Notes under the pieces: generated by a model | The model's database searches: none | Told to the model about the DNA's origin: nothing | Seen by the model: only the letters and a program-made list of their open reading frames with translations | Made by a program: the position numbers and the translations under genes | Source: Lineus longissimus | Lineage: Eukaryota; Nemertea; Pilidiophora; Heteronemertea; Lineidae | NCBI RefSeq assembly: GCF_910592395.1 | Contig: NC_088308.1 | Coordinates: 12,789,001 to 12,853,000, forward strand | DNA length: 64,000 nucleotides | Direction: 5' to 3' | Part shown: positions 35,163-46,956 of the stretch, piece after piece | How the letters are laid out: the number at the start of each line of letters is the position of its first letter | How positions within the stretch are numbered: the first letter of the stretch is position 1

Positions 35163-36060
35163 AGACAAGACCACCATTGAATATTCACAGGTTGGAGGTT
35201 CCAGACATATCAATAAGACGCTAGTATGTTTTTAACTGTCAAGCGCACATTTGGAGAGGTATTGAAAATATATTTGGTGTGGCAAGTCTACAGATATAAA
35301 GAAATTATTTGATGAACAAATTAATTTTGAATTTTGCTAATTTGGCAACAGTGGGCGGGCGTGTTTTGAGATTTTTCTGCCAGTTGGCTGAAAAGAGTGG
35401 AAATATCAATGTCTGTCCAATTTGTCGATTATCGAAAATGTCTGTGGTCAACTTCCAGTTCACCATTTATTTGCCCGACTGTCCGGAATATCATATCAAA
35501 ATTTCAGATTCACAACCCCACACAGTATTTGGTGCGACGCGGTCAAACATTGACAATTTAACTGCTAAAAGGCTTAAAATATCGATGGTGGTCTTGTCTT
35601 CATTCATCGAGACAAGACCACCATTGAATATTCATAGGTTGGAGGTTCCAGACCTATCAATTAGATGCGAGTATGTTTTTAACTCTCAAGTGCATATATG
35701 GAGAGGTATTAAAAAGATATTTGATGTGGCAAGTCTGCAGATATAAAAAAAATTTTGATGAAAAATTGAATTTTGAATTTTGCTAATTTGGTAATAGTGT
35801 TTTGAAATTTTTTTGCCAGTTGGCTGAAAAGAGTGGAAATATCAATGTCTGTCCAATTTGTCGATTATCAAAAAATGTCTGTGGTCAACTACCAGTTTAC
35901 TTTTCACCATTTACTTGCCCGACTGTCCGGAATATCATATAAAAATTTCAGATTCACACGCAGTATTTGATGCGATGTGGTCAAACATAGACAATTTAAC
36001 TGCTAAAAGGCTTAAAATATCAATGGTGGTATTGTCTCCATTTACACAACATTTTGGGTC
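35163..36060. repeat. Family B: two tandem copies of a ~440 bp MITE-like unit
   Basis: Each unit begins GACAAGACCACCATTGAATA and ends with the inverse (ATGGTGGTCTTGTC or ATGGTGGTATTGTC). The two units start at 35163 and 35611, 448 bp apart. Internal phrases such as GAGAGGTATT, AAAGAGTGGAAATATCAATG and GCCCGACTGTCCGGAATATC are shared with the locus at 46957-48460. ORFs in it are accidental. A related non-tandem tail continues to about 36990, interrupted by a later TTAA MITE. Confidence 0.85.
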
Positions 36061-36319
36061 AATTTAGTGAACTATTTAAATGTGTTAAGTCATTCTAATT
36101 CATTTAGAGTATTGCATTGCTGATTATTTAAAGTCAAAACAAGCTTAAATAATGGGAAAGAAACTTAATTTGTCCGCAGTCTGAGCCAACCTAGCCCCGG
36201 TCTAAGTTTGGTGTCATTTTTGCAAATGTTATTGTCTTGTCATTCATTATGTAATTTTTTTGAAACAACTTGGGCCTTGATTCTGAAAATTGTTTCCTAA
36301 GCAGCAAAGATATTCTTAA

Positions 36320-36759
36320 AGCCCGTAGCACACTAGCTGCCAACTTCGGCGTTCACAGGCGTTTTTTGCCGCAAGAGTCCTGAACGCCTGAAAAATCCCT
36401 AGTCTGCTACGAACGGCGTCGGCGAACGCCACTTGCCGCCACTTGCCGCAACTAAACACCAAATATCTAACATGTTTGATTTTTGACGCATGTCGCCGCG
36501 TTTGAACGCAAGAAGAAGCCAGGTGTGCTACGGATTGCCGCCTGAATTGGCGGCGGCGGCGAGGCTATGGCCAATCAGTATGAGTCTTGATGTCACATGA
36601 TTTCAAAATGGCAGCCTAAAACGGCGGAAAAGACGCTACTGGATGCCGATTCTGGGCAGGTGTGCTCTGACCGGGATCCACTGGCCGCCAACTTCGGCGT
36701 CAAGAGGCGTCAGCTGGATGCTTCTTGTAGCCAAAGTTGGCGGCTAGTGTGCTGCGGGC
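36320..36759. mobile_element. 440 bp CpG-rich MITE with TTAA target duplication
   Basis: The ends GCCCGTAGCACACTAGCTGC (left) and, in reverse complement, GCCCGCAGCACACTAGCCGC (right) continue into GCCAACTT(C/T)GGC. TTAA flanks both sides (36316-36319 and 36760-36763). The homologous locus at about 48056-48062 lacks the insert and reads ATTCCTAAATCAC across the junction, confirming a true insertion. TTAA targets are used by piggyBac and Kolobok superfamilies. No ORF; one GGCGGCGGCGGC stretch. Confidence 0.88.
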
Positions 36760-36990
36760 TTAAATCACATCCTAAATTTTCAGCTTCATAGCTTGCTTAT
36801 TCTGGCCAGGGCTGGTCTTTGAACTGGGTGCTGTTGGCTGCAAAATCATGACTTTTAGTCGTTTTCGTCCTCTTTCGTCGCTTTTTGCTGTTGTACCACT
36901 CTTGGAAAGATATCTCATTTCTCTAAAAATCTCCAGATATCACTTTCCTTTGTTGGAGAGTTGTGGGATGTCACATACATTAGGAAAATC

Positions 36991-38227
36991 AGTTTGAAAA
37001 AATTCTCAAAATTTTAACCCCCTGATTTCTACCTTCATTTCCCCTTCTTATTCCTTTTTGCGGCCATGTTTTTCAAGTGCAAATTATTAAATTGATGACC
37101 ACTGGACACAGTATATTGGTTTATTTTTCAAACAAAAGGCGGCAGCACCTCTCAAGATAACAAACATACAAGGCATTTTAGGCGGGATAGCATTCCGCCG
37201 TGGGCAAAGAAAATGGTAACTTATGCAGCATGCTGTCCCGCCTGTGGACTCAAAAGGTTAAAGAGAGCAACATTTTTAGCTGATACACCTTCCTTTTCCC
37301 TTCCCCACATGCACACACCTAATTTCACTTCAACTTTGACTAAAGCATTGCAAGTTTGACATCTATGTATTATTTCAAGACAAAAAGTGATATTTTAAAG
37401 GATGCATACATTTGTTCACACATTGTATGTTTTGTTAATACCTGATAAGGAAACATAAAATAACGTTCCCTGATGTGGAAACATCTAGTTTGTGACCCCT
37501 TAAAGAAACGAATTCATGGAGAAAGTATGTGTTGCCTAATCAGGAAACATGCTTCCTAAATGGACAACTTGTTTCCATTTCTGGTAATGGCCTGTACAGT
37601 TTGTGATAACTGTAATAATAGACGATGCAACCTAGAATGATGCCCATGCATTTAACACAGATTGGAACCATCACTTATCATGTTTACGGGTATTTAATAA
37701 TTATGACCTCATAGGAGCAACAACCAATCATAAGTTAGTAATAATGTCGGGTGTTAAACACCTAGTATGTCACCAATAATGCCTCATTTTACAATTCCCA
37801 TACAAATGATTCGAAGTGCTGATCAATATAGTGATGTTAAATGCCTGCTCATGACTAAATTTTGGTTAAATCCACAGATTTTGAAACAGACGTTTTTCAC
37901 ATGACTTAAAAAATTCAAGGCTGCGCAAAAAATACAAATGCAAATGTGCTGAAAAAAACAAAACTATGGAAATACCACTGAGACACAATTATTTCAATCT
38001 TGCCCCTGCCCTCGTATCTATTCTGCCAGGGATGGAAAAAAAACACCACCACAAATAAAACATGAAAAAGCTACAGACAAGTAAATATTCAACAAACCAC
38101 AATATCAGAAGAGAGTTTTTTAACTTTTCGATCACTGCAAAGCTTGCAGATTTGCATGTTTGAGGTCTGACAGGTCTTCAGATCAAGCATGAAGGTGAAC
38201 CCTAAGGGCGATTTGCCAGCAGTTGCT
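36991..38227. other. No gene recognised
   Basis: AT-rich sequence. The stretch 37190-37262 is locally GC-rich with repeated GCGGGA/CCCGCC words. No ORF, RNA gene or termini were identified. Confidence 0.45.
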
Positions 38228-38905
38228 CTGGTTAGCTCACCTTGTGAGCCTATGTGATGACGTGGCGTCCGTCGTCAGCGTATGTTAGCGCAGTACTTTT
38301 CGTAATCGCTTGCGGTCTGGACTTAAAACTTGGTACACATGTACCCTTGGGCCCTAGGGCGATTCACACTAAATTTCGTTCCAAAACTATTCTTGGTTTG
38401 GCCACCAGGGGGCATTGTGCAAAAGCATAAAAACATGCAATAGGACCCGTGATTTTGGTCGGATTTTCATAAAATTTTCTTGGTAGGTACTCCCAGCAAG
38501 GATACATCACATATCCTGCAGGTTTTTGATTTTTCCTCCTTTTCAGGGTCACAGAGCTCAAACGGCATAAATTGGCCATTTGAGTGTAACAATGGCACCT
38601 TTCTTGACCACCAAGGCTAACAACTAGAAATTTCGCAGACATGACCCCCTACGTCGGAGAACTTCCGACAATAAATTTCGGTCCAATCTGATTCTCGACT
38701 TTACCACCAGTGGGCCAAAACTGAAAAGGTAAAAAGTGCAATACGTCGCTTATTAGTGACTTGTTTTCAATAATATTTTTATTGTAGGTACTCCTAACAA
38801 GGATACATCACATACCGTGCAGGTTTTTTATTTGTCCGACTTTTCAAGGTCACAGAGGTCAATTGGCGTCAATTGGCCAATAGTGTGTAACAATGGCAAG
38901 TTTCT
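38228..38905 (+). mobile_element. Dispersed repeat family A, copy 3 (5' end intact, 3' truncated)
   Basis: It starts with the family hairpin (TTAGCTCACCTTGTGAGCC) and a short GTGGCGTCCGTCGTC tract, then two monomers with AACTTGGTACACATGTACCC and GGTTTGGCCACCAGGGGGCA. It breaks off at CTTAACC near 38905, where sequence unrelated to the family begins. The break falls exactly at a TTAA that normally continues CCGCTAAAG, suggesting that a TTAA-targeting element inserted or a deletion occurred there. Confidence 0.8.
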
Positions 38906-39461
38906 TAACCCTTTGAGACAAGAGACCAATGCCCCTTTAAACTGCCTCCGCACCTCTCAGACATCATTAATTATGTTCCATTCTGTATTCATAGATGGCG
39001 CTCATGTATGTCAACAGATTAAATGGCTTTTTTCATGGCTTTTTTGCGATATTCGGAGTTTTTAAGGTTTCAAACATACCAAATCTTTTACCTGTATTTG
39101 GGGGCTACTAATTAGCCTCTAATTAGTGCTGATTGTATCGTAATTTGATGCTTCAAATTGGTGAAAAGCAGGATGGATACTCATGTACATTATACATTAG
39201 GCGAACATATGTAAAAGCTTGTGGCTTACTTTCATTTTCATTTACCCCCTCTGGCCATGGTAGGAGGGCGTCACAGAAAGGGGCATGGGGGGTCAGTGTC
39301 TTATCAGAATTGTTTTTCGCTATTTTTATCATGGTCTGGGTGTAATGCTGATCATATATAACTCTAGGACTATTGACATAGTACAAGGCACCAATATTTA
39401 TTAGCTCAGCTGACAAAGTCAGCGGAGCTAGTAGAATAGCTGTTCAAATGGTGTCCGTCCT

Positions 39462-39496
39462 GCAATCCATCCATCCATCCATCCATCCATCCATCT
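39462..39496. repeat. (CCAT)n microsatellite
   Basis: About eight consecutive ATCC/CCAT units immediately after the 5' hairpin of family C, at the position where families A and D carry GTCC- or CCGT-type tracts. Confidence 0.95.
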
Positions 39497-41581
39497 AGGG
39501 ACCCATCTGTGGACAAAATTGGACATTTCTGATTGGGATGGCCTAGCCACTTCGTTGACGGTGCTAAATTAGGAGTTGCCCAAGGTGAACTCAAAACACG
39601 AAAAATCAGCGCGATCCGACCTGTATTAAGAGAATGAGGTCATTTCGCGTTTAGATTTCTTTCCCTTTTTACCTCGGTCCACAGAGCAAATATTGTTTTC
39701 AAATGTGGCTGAATATTTTTTAATATTTTTTCATTTTTTACTTTTAATGGAATTAATATAGTTTTCACCGCCAGTTGGCGCTGCAGGCACATTGACTGAA
39801 TTTTGGCGATTTCAAATTTGGCGGTGGCTCAACTTTTTGCAAGCAGTGCCGCTGATTGGCCGATCGATAGAAGAGATGCCACCATTTAAAAATGGCGGTA
39901 GTCGCTGCTTCAATGAAGATGAGTGAACTTTCTCATGTTCAATCGGTTGATACTCTTAATCAACATGACCATGTACCTGAAATTTGTTTAGGTACTGAAA
40001 AGAGTCTATATAATTCAGATTTATCGATAGTTTTTTATAATATTGCGGAAATTTTGTGCACAAATTAGCGAAGGTTGGTGCTCGTCTCATGTCATTTTAG
40101 AGCGAGAAATTTGTTTCCGTCGATCTCTACCACTGAAAAATCGCTTGCATAGCTTCGAATTTTTGTGAAAATAAGTATCTGAACTTGGTTTCAAATAGTC
40201 TAGAGAGTTACCTTTGTGGTGATACATATGGTATGTGATAAATATTTGTAGAATTTGTGAAATTCGGTTTTCAAACGTGCCGATGAAGCAAGCGATCTCG
40301 CGTGAATTTTGCAAGTCCTGATATGTCGACCGGGTGTCAAAAATCACTCGCCTAAATTCAATTCAAAGATCAAAAATAATATCTGAACTTAGTTTCAAAT
40401 AGCCTACGCAATTATCATTTCGGTGATATATAATGCATGCATGTAATAATTGATTAATCTGCCTAAAACGCGCAATTAAAACGGCGAAAGATCGTGATAA
40501 ACACTCTGGTGGCGGTCGCACTAAATAACGACCGGTAGGGCCCGGCGTCTGGCGGAGAAAAAAAGGTAGCGCCCGGAGGTTGAAACGGGATTTTTATGCA
40601 CTTTTAACTGTATATATATGTTGTTTGGATGTATTTCTAACAGTTCTGTAACTTTGATGACCAGGCTTGCGCCCAAAGTTGGTAAAATTGATGCTTGTTT
40701 ATGGACTGCGCTAGCGACCGGAGAATTCGCCGTCGGCCATTTTGGCTACGGTCCCTGAGTTGTTGTGGATGGCAATTTTGCAACAAATTTCATTTACGTT
40801 TGTTTACAATTATTTTGAAAGTCACATTATGACATCGTAGTATGAATCCCACTGCAGTTTCGTTACGCAGCAATGCTCATGTTTTTGGTTTGCAATCCTG
40901 TACTGTCTGTACACTGCGCTGTGCATGGATGTACTGTAGCTGTAAAAAAGACAAAAACCATAGCCTAGCCCTGTAGGACAGGCTTAGAGTATAACTCAAC
41001 AGGCCCTCATGATTCATTTGATGGACACCTTATTTGGTAGTACCTCATCATTAAGTCCACTAGATCCTGTTCTGTCACATGTCGTAGACGATAGACAATT
41101 TTCAAAATGTAGTACACCACTCGCTCATCTTTAAGCCCAGCTCTCGGCTCACATCATGTGGGCACGGTTGGCTGTTGAGTGTTATGGTTCAGTCTGTGAG
41201 ACTAATTTAAAGAGGTTACACTTTTATTTTGAATTGGAAAACAGCCCACAGGACTGACTTTTCACTGAGTAATAAGTGTGCCCTTCGAAGGTTAAGTCTC
41301 TTTCTGGATTTGCTTCCATAGATGCCTTGTTCAGGATATCATCTGACCGATGCCTGATCAAGCACAGACTGTATCCGGTGGTGTACATTTCCCCGTCTAT
41401 GTCACCCTTTTTTATTTAGTCAGTGTTAATTTCTCTTCTCTTTTTTTACAGATCAACTGTTGTTGGTTATTGCAAGAGGAGTCGTTGGCACATTTCAAGT
41501 CCAGGAAAGAAACTTGCTGTTCCCACATTCAGAGTAAGGTGTGCTTACTCGTTTTACTGCTTTCCATTCCCGGAGAGCGTT

Positions 41582-41666
41582 ATCAAATATCTGCCGCAAG
41601 GCAACAAATATCCGCCGCAAGGCGCTTCAAATATCTGCCGAAAGGCATCAAATATCTGCCGCACCA
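41582..41666. repeat. Four-copy ~21 bp tandem array
   Basis: Units of the form CAAATATCTGCCGCAAGG recur at 41584, 41606, 41628 and 41647 with small changes and 19-22 bp spacing. The array lies within family C. Confidence 0.85.
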
Positions 41667-42172
41667 ATAAAGTTCATTTTGTTAACCAACTCTTTATCTT
41701 CTTCTCTTCACATACAAAAAAGACCGTCCCAAACATTTGGCTGCATCCACTTCATCAATGTCCAGACAACAGTCGGTTCATTTGACCATTGTAAAGCACC
41801 AGACCCCACCTCACAAAATACACTGTAATAATTATGTACCTTGTGTCCATGTGCATGTTATTAGTTCCACCTACGCTGCATGAAGACCAGGACTCCACTC
41901 TTTGACGTCACCACACAACTCCTTGACGTCATCACACACCCCACTACTGCAACGGCAATAGAAATGACTTTACGTCATAATACCAGGGTGACGTCAACTC
42001 AGTACTTCAGCATGCACTGATATAGCAAGAAGGTCTTTCGCATCAGCACTTCTGCGTGCTAGACGTTATAGCTTCACGTTGCCTCATAATAACGGTACCG
42101 ACACACACTTGGCCCTTGCCTTCACCTATCCATTTCAGCTGAGCGCCAGGCCCTTGGGCCTCTTGTTATGCT

Positions 42173-43173
42173 ACAGCCCTGTGAAATGGGTACAGCATTT
42201 TCTGATTTTCTAAAAAAAAATCTCGGGACCCAAAGGCTAACAACTCGAAACTTGGTACACATTTCCCTCTAAGATGTGGCTCAATAAAAATTTTACACCT
42301 ACTATCTAAGACACATTTCAACATATCACTGACAAATTAGGCAGCTAAACCATTAATGTATGTTACCCTTTTGCTGTCAGTTGTGACTGTGGTCCAGCAT
42401 GGCCTTGTATCACATTGTGCCAACTGCATCCCAGGTCATTTTGGGCAAATGACTGGATTACATCCTAACTTGAATTTTTTTACTGCTACGAGGGCAAATC
42501 AATAACTTAGGACCCTTTTGGCTGCCAAGGCCAAACCAGAGGTGGCCTCATGCTGAACTCTCAGTACGTTGTTGATAAGTTTTTGGTAGCTGTCACATAA
42601 ATTGCAGGGTTTTATCGTTGTTCATTTACCCTTGAGTGGCAACTGAACTATGACCAAAAACAGGTTGCAAAGTTTTGTCAACATTTGGCTTTCTGACAAC
42701 ATGCTTGTTATACAAATTAAAGGACTAAAAGCTATTAATCCCTGAGGGGTCAAAACAAGACAGAGGTAAAAGTTTGTGATGTCAGCATAATGTCTTTTGT
42801 TAGAATTCAAGATGTGTTTGCAGGAGGATGTTAATATGTAAGGACATTTTCATGCCAATGAAGTGTTGGTAGACCTATATTGACTTGTACTACAAAGGGG
42901 TATGCCATTCAAATTTACTGGTGAGTCAGGAAAATAGAAATGCATATGTACTGTCATTGTGCAGTTATCATGAATGCACATTTGCTGAAACTTGGTATAT
43001 CCTATTCATCTACACAACGGCAACATTGAAATGGATGCAATCAGTTTTCAAAGTCAATTACAAATTACATTTTTCAACAAACGGCTCGAGGCCTTTAAAG
43101 AGCACCATGGACTTTTGATTATACTTCTTATGCTTGTTATAATTATGATCCAGAAGGACCAATTATAGTGTTT
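42173..43173. other. No gene; small fragment of family A at its left end
   Basis: 42205-42280 carries AAAGGCTAACAACTCGAAAC then TTGGTACACATTTCCC, an isolated family A fragment. The rest is AT-rich without signals. Confidence 0.55.
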
Positions 43174-44275
43174 TTAGCTCACCTCTTAGCAGAGGTGAGC
43201 TTATCCCATACCGTGGCGTCCGTCGTCCGTCGTCGTCGTCCGTCGTCCGTTAGCAGGGCACGTTTCGTAACTGTTAGAGCTATTGAGTTGAAACTTGGTA
43301 CACATGTACCCTTATGTAATGACACCTTGGAGACCAAGTTTCGGTCCGATTCGTTTCATGGTTTGGCCACCAGGGGGCCAAATGTTAAAAGTGAAAATAT
43401 GCAATATCTCCCTTAATAGTAGTCGGGAAATTTTGAAAAAAATATGGTAGGTACTTCTAGCAAAGGTGCATCATATATCCTCCGGGTTTTTGATTTGACC
43501 TCCTTTTCAAGGTCACAGAGGTCAAATGGTGTAAATTGGCCGTTAGGATGTAACGATGGCACGTTTCTAAACTGCAATGACTATTGATACCAAATTTGGT
43601 ACACATTTACCCCTTAGTCAGGTGATCTCAGGGACCGAAGTTTGGTCCAATATGATTCACCACTTGACCACCAGGGGGCAAAATCCAAAAACCTTAAAAA
43701 TGTGATTATTCCTTAACTTCTTGCCCGATTGCCACCAATTTGATATCATGGGTACATCTAACCACCATACAGTATATGTCACACAGGTTTTTAATTTGAC
43801 TTTCTTGTCAAGGTCACAGAGGTCAAATGGCATAAATTCGCCGTCAGGCCGTAACTATGGCACGTTTCTTAACTGCAATGACTATTGATCACAAATTAAG
43901 TACACATGTACCCCTTGGTCAGGTGATCTCAGGTACCGAAGTTTGGTGCGATCTGATTTGCCGTTTGGCCTCCAGGGAGGGGGCCAAATCCTAAATTCTT
44001 CAAAATGCCGTTATTCCTAGTAATGACTTGCCCGATTGGCACCAATTTTATATCATAGGTACATCTAATTCTAACAACCATTGAATGTGTCACCCGGATG
44101 TTCTTTGATTTGACCTACTTTTCAAGGTCACAGAAGTCGAATGTACTGTAAATTGGCCATTTTGGGGAAATTGTAATTGCTTGGACCTACATCAAACCTA
44201 ACACTACATGACACAATACCATGCTCTCTATCCATCTTTCCTCCACATGAGGTGAGCACAATGGCCCTGGCCATT
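43174..44275 (+). mobile_element. Dispersed repeat family A, full-length copy (reference copy)
   Basis: It begins TTTAGCTCACCTCTTAGC then AGAGGTGAGCTTATC, a hairpin, followed by GTGGCGTCCGTCGTCCGTCG-type short repeats (43212-43250). Three to four diverged monomers follow (AACTTGGTACACATGTACCC; TTTGGCCACCAGGGGGCCAA; TTCAAGGTCACAGAGGTCAA). It ends ATGAGGTGAGCACAATGGCC then CTGGCCATTT. The 3' AGGTGAGC is the inverted copy of the 5' GCTCACCT, and the final AATGGCC..GGCCATT is a terminal hairpin. There is no ORF of note, so it is presumably non-autonomous. Confidence 0.82.
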
Positions 44276-44386
44276 TCATTAACACACTTCATGCTCCTTG
44301 CATCTCTTGATCCTGTAGTATATCGGATGATATAGTGTATTTATCTAACATGCAACTGTATGTGTTTTGTAAAGGTTTTAGGACAC

Positions 44387-45016
44387 TTAACCCTTTCAAC
44401 CCCCGGGCCGCTATAGCGACAAGAGGCTTATATGAGCCCCACCGAAGTGGCGGCTACAGCAGCCTGGCAGGCCTGAGGGTGACCACGACTTCCCAAGCAA
44501 TTTCCAATTTCGTATTTAGGGGGTTGATGTCACCGCCTAATCCTTGAAGATCATTAACAACCATCAATAACACGATATCAGCTCTTGTTTTCGTAGTTCC
44601 TGATGGATTTGAGGTCTAAGAGCATTGATGGGGGAAAAAATTCCCCTATAAAGCTTTATGCCAAAAGAAAGAAGAGAAAAAAGCAATGTTATATGTCTAT
44701 AACAATTTTTTAAATCTGTTTGAAGAAGGGTCTTCTCATCTGGGTTGACTGGGGGTGCAAAAAAACTACCCTCGGGCCGGGGGAAAAGAGTAAAAAAGGA
44801 AATGCTATCAATAATTGTATTAGGTAAAAAAGCTTTATTCTATGTAAAAGAAGGAGAATAGATGAACACTGTAAAGTTTACTTTACGAGGCTACCTCGGC
44901 AAGGTATTTTTATACTTCTATTTATTCTTAAATATTTCAAGTTGTTTTTTTAAATACCACCAGAAGCTCTGGGTGGGGACCACCACCCCCAGGGAGTTCA
45001 GGGGTCAAAGGGTTAA
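44387..45016. mobile_element. ~620 bp TTAA-flanked MITE (piggyBac-like ends)
   Basis: TTAA at 44387-44390 and 45013-45016 encloses ends CCCTTTCAACCCC (left) and, in reverse complement, CCCTTTGACCCCTG (right). CCYTTT-type termini after TTAA are typical of piggyBac-group MITEs. The interior has GC-rich ends (GGGGGTG and CCACCCCC) and an AT-rich middle. It lies about 110 bp beyond the end of the full-length family A copy. Confidence 0.8.
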
Positions 45017-45201
45017 TGTTGGCGTATTTCTTGTGATTAGGTTAAGCACAATATCTTATTGTTCCTTTAATTCTGTGATCTGTATTTCTTTGTACAAAAT
45101 AACAATAGATACAGGTTCGTTTTCTTAATTATACATGTATCCATGATAACATTGTTTGACGATTCTTTATTGTGTCTGGAATAGAGTTAGTAAGTTAGTG
45201 T

Positions 45202-45260
45202 CAGTGGCGGATCCAGAAGTTTGGTAAAGGGGGCCCAACCCAACCAAGAGTGCAGACTGA
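45202..45260. mobile_element. Single terminus resembling a hAT-type MITE
   Basis: CAGTGGCGGATCCAGAAG at 45202 followed by a G-rich stretch is the common start of CAGTGGCGGATCCAG-type hAT MITEs. The inverse end was not found downstream, so the copy is truncated. Confidence 0.4.
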
Positions 45261-45814
45261 AGCTCCAGGGGTGGGGGGTTGTATGGGACCGAACATCCAA
45301 AGAAAACGAGGCAAGTTCAGTCAAAGCGAGGCATTTTCCGTCGAATGCTCGTGAAAAGTTTTATCCCCTTCGAACAGCAACAGGAATGTGACCGCACATC
45401 CAGGAATGGGACCAAACAGTGGCGCTACCGTCAGTCTATCAGCTGGACGCCGGAAGTGCTGGATCATGAGTGTGGGTACACATACAATTACACGTAGGCC
45501 ATGTCCAACCATGCTGACGGATTACAATGTACATCTGTGTTCGTGTGTGAAAAGCAAAAAAATGCAAGTTAGAATTATGGAAAAAAATAAATGAAAAAAA
45601 TCCCTCCCATCAACAAATAAACCTACACCGCTATTTGCGGGGAGGACGTACTAGAATAAAATACTATTCGTCGGCTCTCACACCCTGGACGTGAAAACAA
45701 ATCGATATCAGGACGAGTACAATACAAGCACGTAGACATGGAAAGGGGCAAATCCGTCCGAAAACCTCCCTAAAAGTAGAAATGCGAAGCACGCGAACTA
45801 ACAGAGAGAATGAA

Positions 45815-46375
45815 GAATCGACCCGATGTGATTCTCCATTTGACCAATAGGGGGCCAAAACCCGAAACACAAAAACTGTGACTACGCCTTAAATGATGAA
45901 TAGAATTTCACCAAACTTTAATGGTAGGCTAAGCTAGCAATGACACACAATATATTACCATAGTTTTTAGTTTCAGCCATTTTTATGCCCTATAGGCGGC
46001 GCTTCTTGAAAACCATGAAAATTCCATTCCGCTCTGTAACTTCTGAACGACAACATATTTGGCTTGAAATTTGGTGTGCTGATAGAGGGCGAGTCAAAGG
46101 TGTGTCGCGTTGAAGAATCAGCCCGATGTGATTCTCCATTTGACCAATAGGGGCCAAAACCCGAAACATAAAAACTGTGACTACGCCTACCCTTAAATGA
46201 TGAATCGAATTTCACCAAACTTTAATTGTAGGCTAAGCTAGCAAGGACACACAATATATTACCCTAGTTTTTAGTTTCAGCCATTTTTATGCCCTTTTTA
46301 GGCGGTGCTTCTTGAAAACCATGAAAATTCCCTTCCGCTCTGTAACTTCTGAACGACAACATATTTTGGTGAGAA
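45815..46375. repeat. Tandem pair of ~300 bp units, distantly related to family A
   Basis: A unit with GATGTGATTCTCCATTTGAC, CAATAGGGG, GGTAGGCTAAGCTAGCAA, TTTTTAGTTTCAGCCATTTT and CTCTGTAACTTCTGAACGAC occurs at about 45815 and again at 46117. The order (gap before a CCAATAGGGGGCCAAAA box, then a GGTAGG box, then TTGAAATTTGGTGTG) parallels the family A monomer, so the two may share an origin. Confidence 0.8.
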
Positions 46376-46515
46376 ACCATGGACAGTATGAGAGTCGGCG
46401 AGTAGACTTCATTTGAACAAGGTTCGGTGTAAGGTCCACAAGTCAGTGTTAGGAGTTGAACACAGATGGTGAGAAACCATGGACAGTATGAGCGTTAGCG
46501 AGTCAACTTCATTTA
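46370..46515. repeat. ~97 bp imperfect direct duplication
   Basis: GGTGAGAAACCATGGACAGT at about 46370 recurs at about 46467. In both copies AGTATGAG, then CGAGT.(A/G)ACTTCATTT follows. It is not coding. Confidence 0.8.
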
Positions 46516-46956
46516 AGACGGCTCATTTAACTTCCCTGAAATCAATCTCCTATCCAGCTTCACTGGCAATGAAAAACATTCAACACTTTTTATAAGACAG
46601 TTTACTAGTGGAATATCCGACTGACATGATCAACAATACAAAATGGAGCAGATAAACTTCAATCCAGCGGCGGCCTTTCACTATATAAACAGTGCCATCC
46701 ACATCAAAAACTAGCATGTTACAAGAAAGAATATGTACTGATATTAACTTACTTACCTTGTATTAAAGCCACGACTGAATTCGGTTGTGAAGTCATATGT
46801 TATCCTTCATTGTCATTTCTTTTTGGATACAATGCCATGCCCCAAGTTCAAGCCTCTTAATACTAATCCACTTACTTTACCCACAACACTCCCTTCTTTT
46901 CCCTCCTGTTTAATGATCACACCCTCGGCGACGGGGGACGTTCAACCCTGTGCTTG

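Larger units (their letters stand above)
39403..42172 (+). mobile_element. Element family C (TTAGCTCAGCTG hairpin start, CAGGCCCTTGGGCC hairpin end)
   Basis: The start TTAGCTCAGCTGACAAAGTC then AGCGGAGCTA forms a short hairpin and is followed by a GTCC/CCAT microsatellite (39459-39496). The end TTTCAGCTGAGCGCCAGGCC then CTTGGGCCT (about 42136-42163) has a subterminal inverted copy of GCTCAGCTG followed by the palindrome AGGCCCTTGGGCCT. The 2.7 kb between lacks transposase motifs and holds CG-rich islands (40480-40760), a short tandem array and an intron-end-like pyrimidine tract with CAG near 41451. The assignment of both ends to one element is inference from the matching ends. Confidence 0.6.

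Noticed and set aside
35309-36067. Cys-containing frames repeated four times in family B (CQLAEKSGNINVCPICRLSK), looking like zinc-finger exons
   Set aside because: They recur only because the DNA unit recurs, frames break in every copy, and the unit has MITE-like inverted ends.
41350-41828. Three overlapping frames after a CAG-ending pyrimidine tract, suggestive of an exon in family C
   Set aside because: The frames run through a 21 bp tandem array in all three phases, there is no donor of quality and no domain; accidental openness is more likely.
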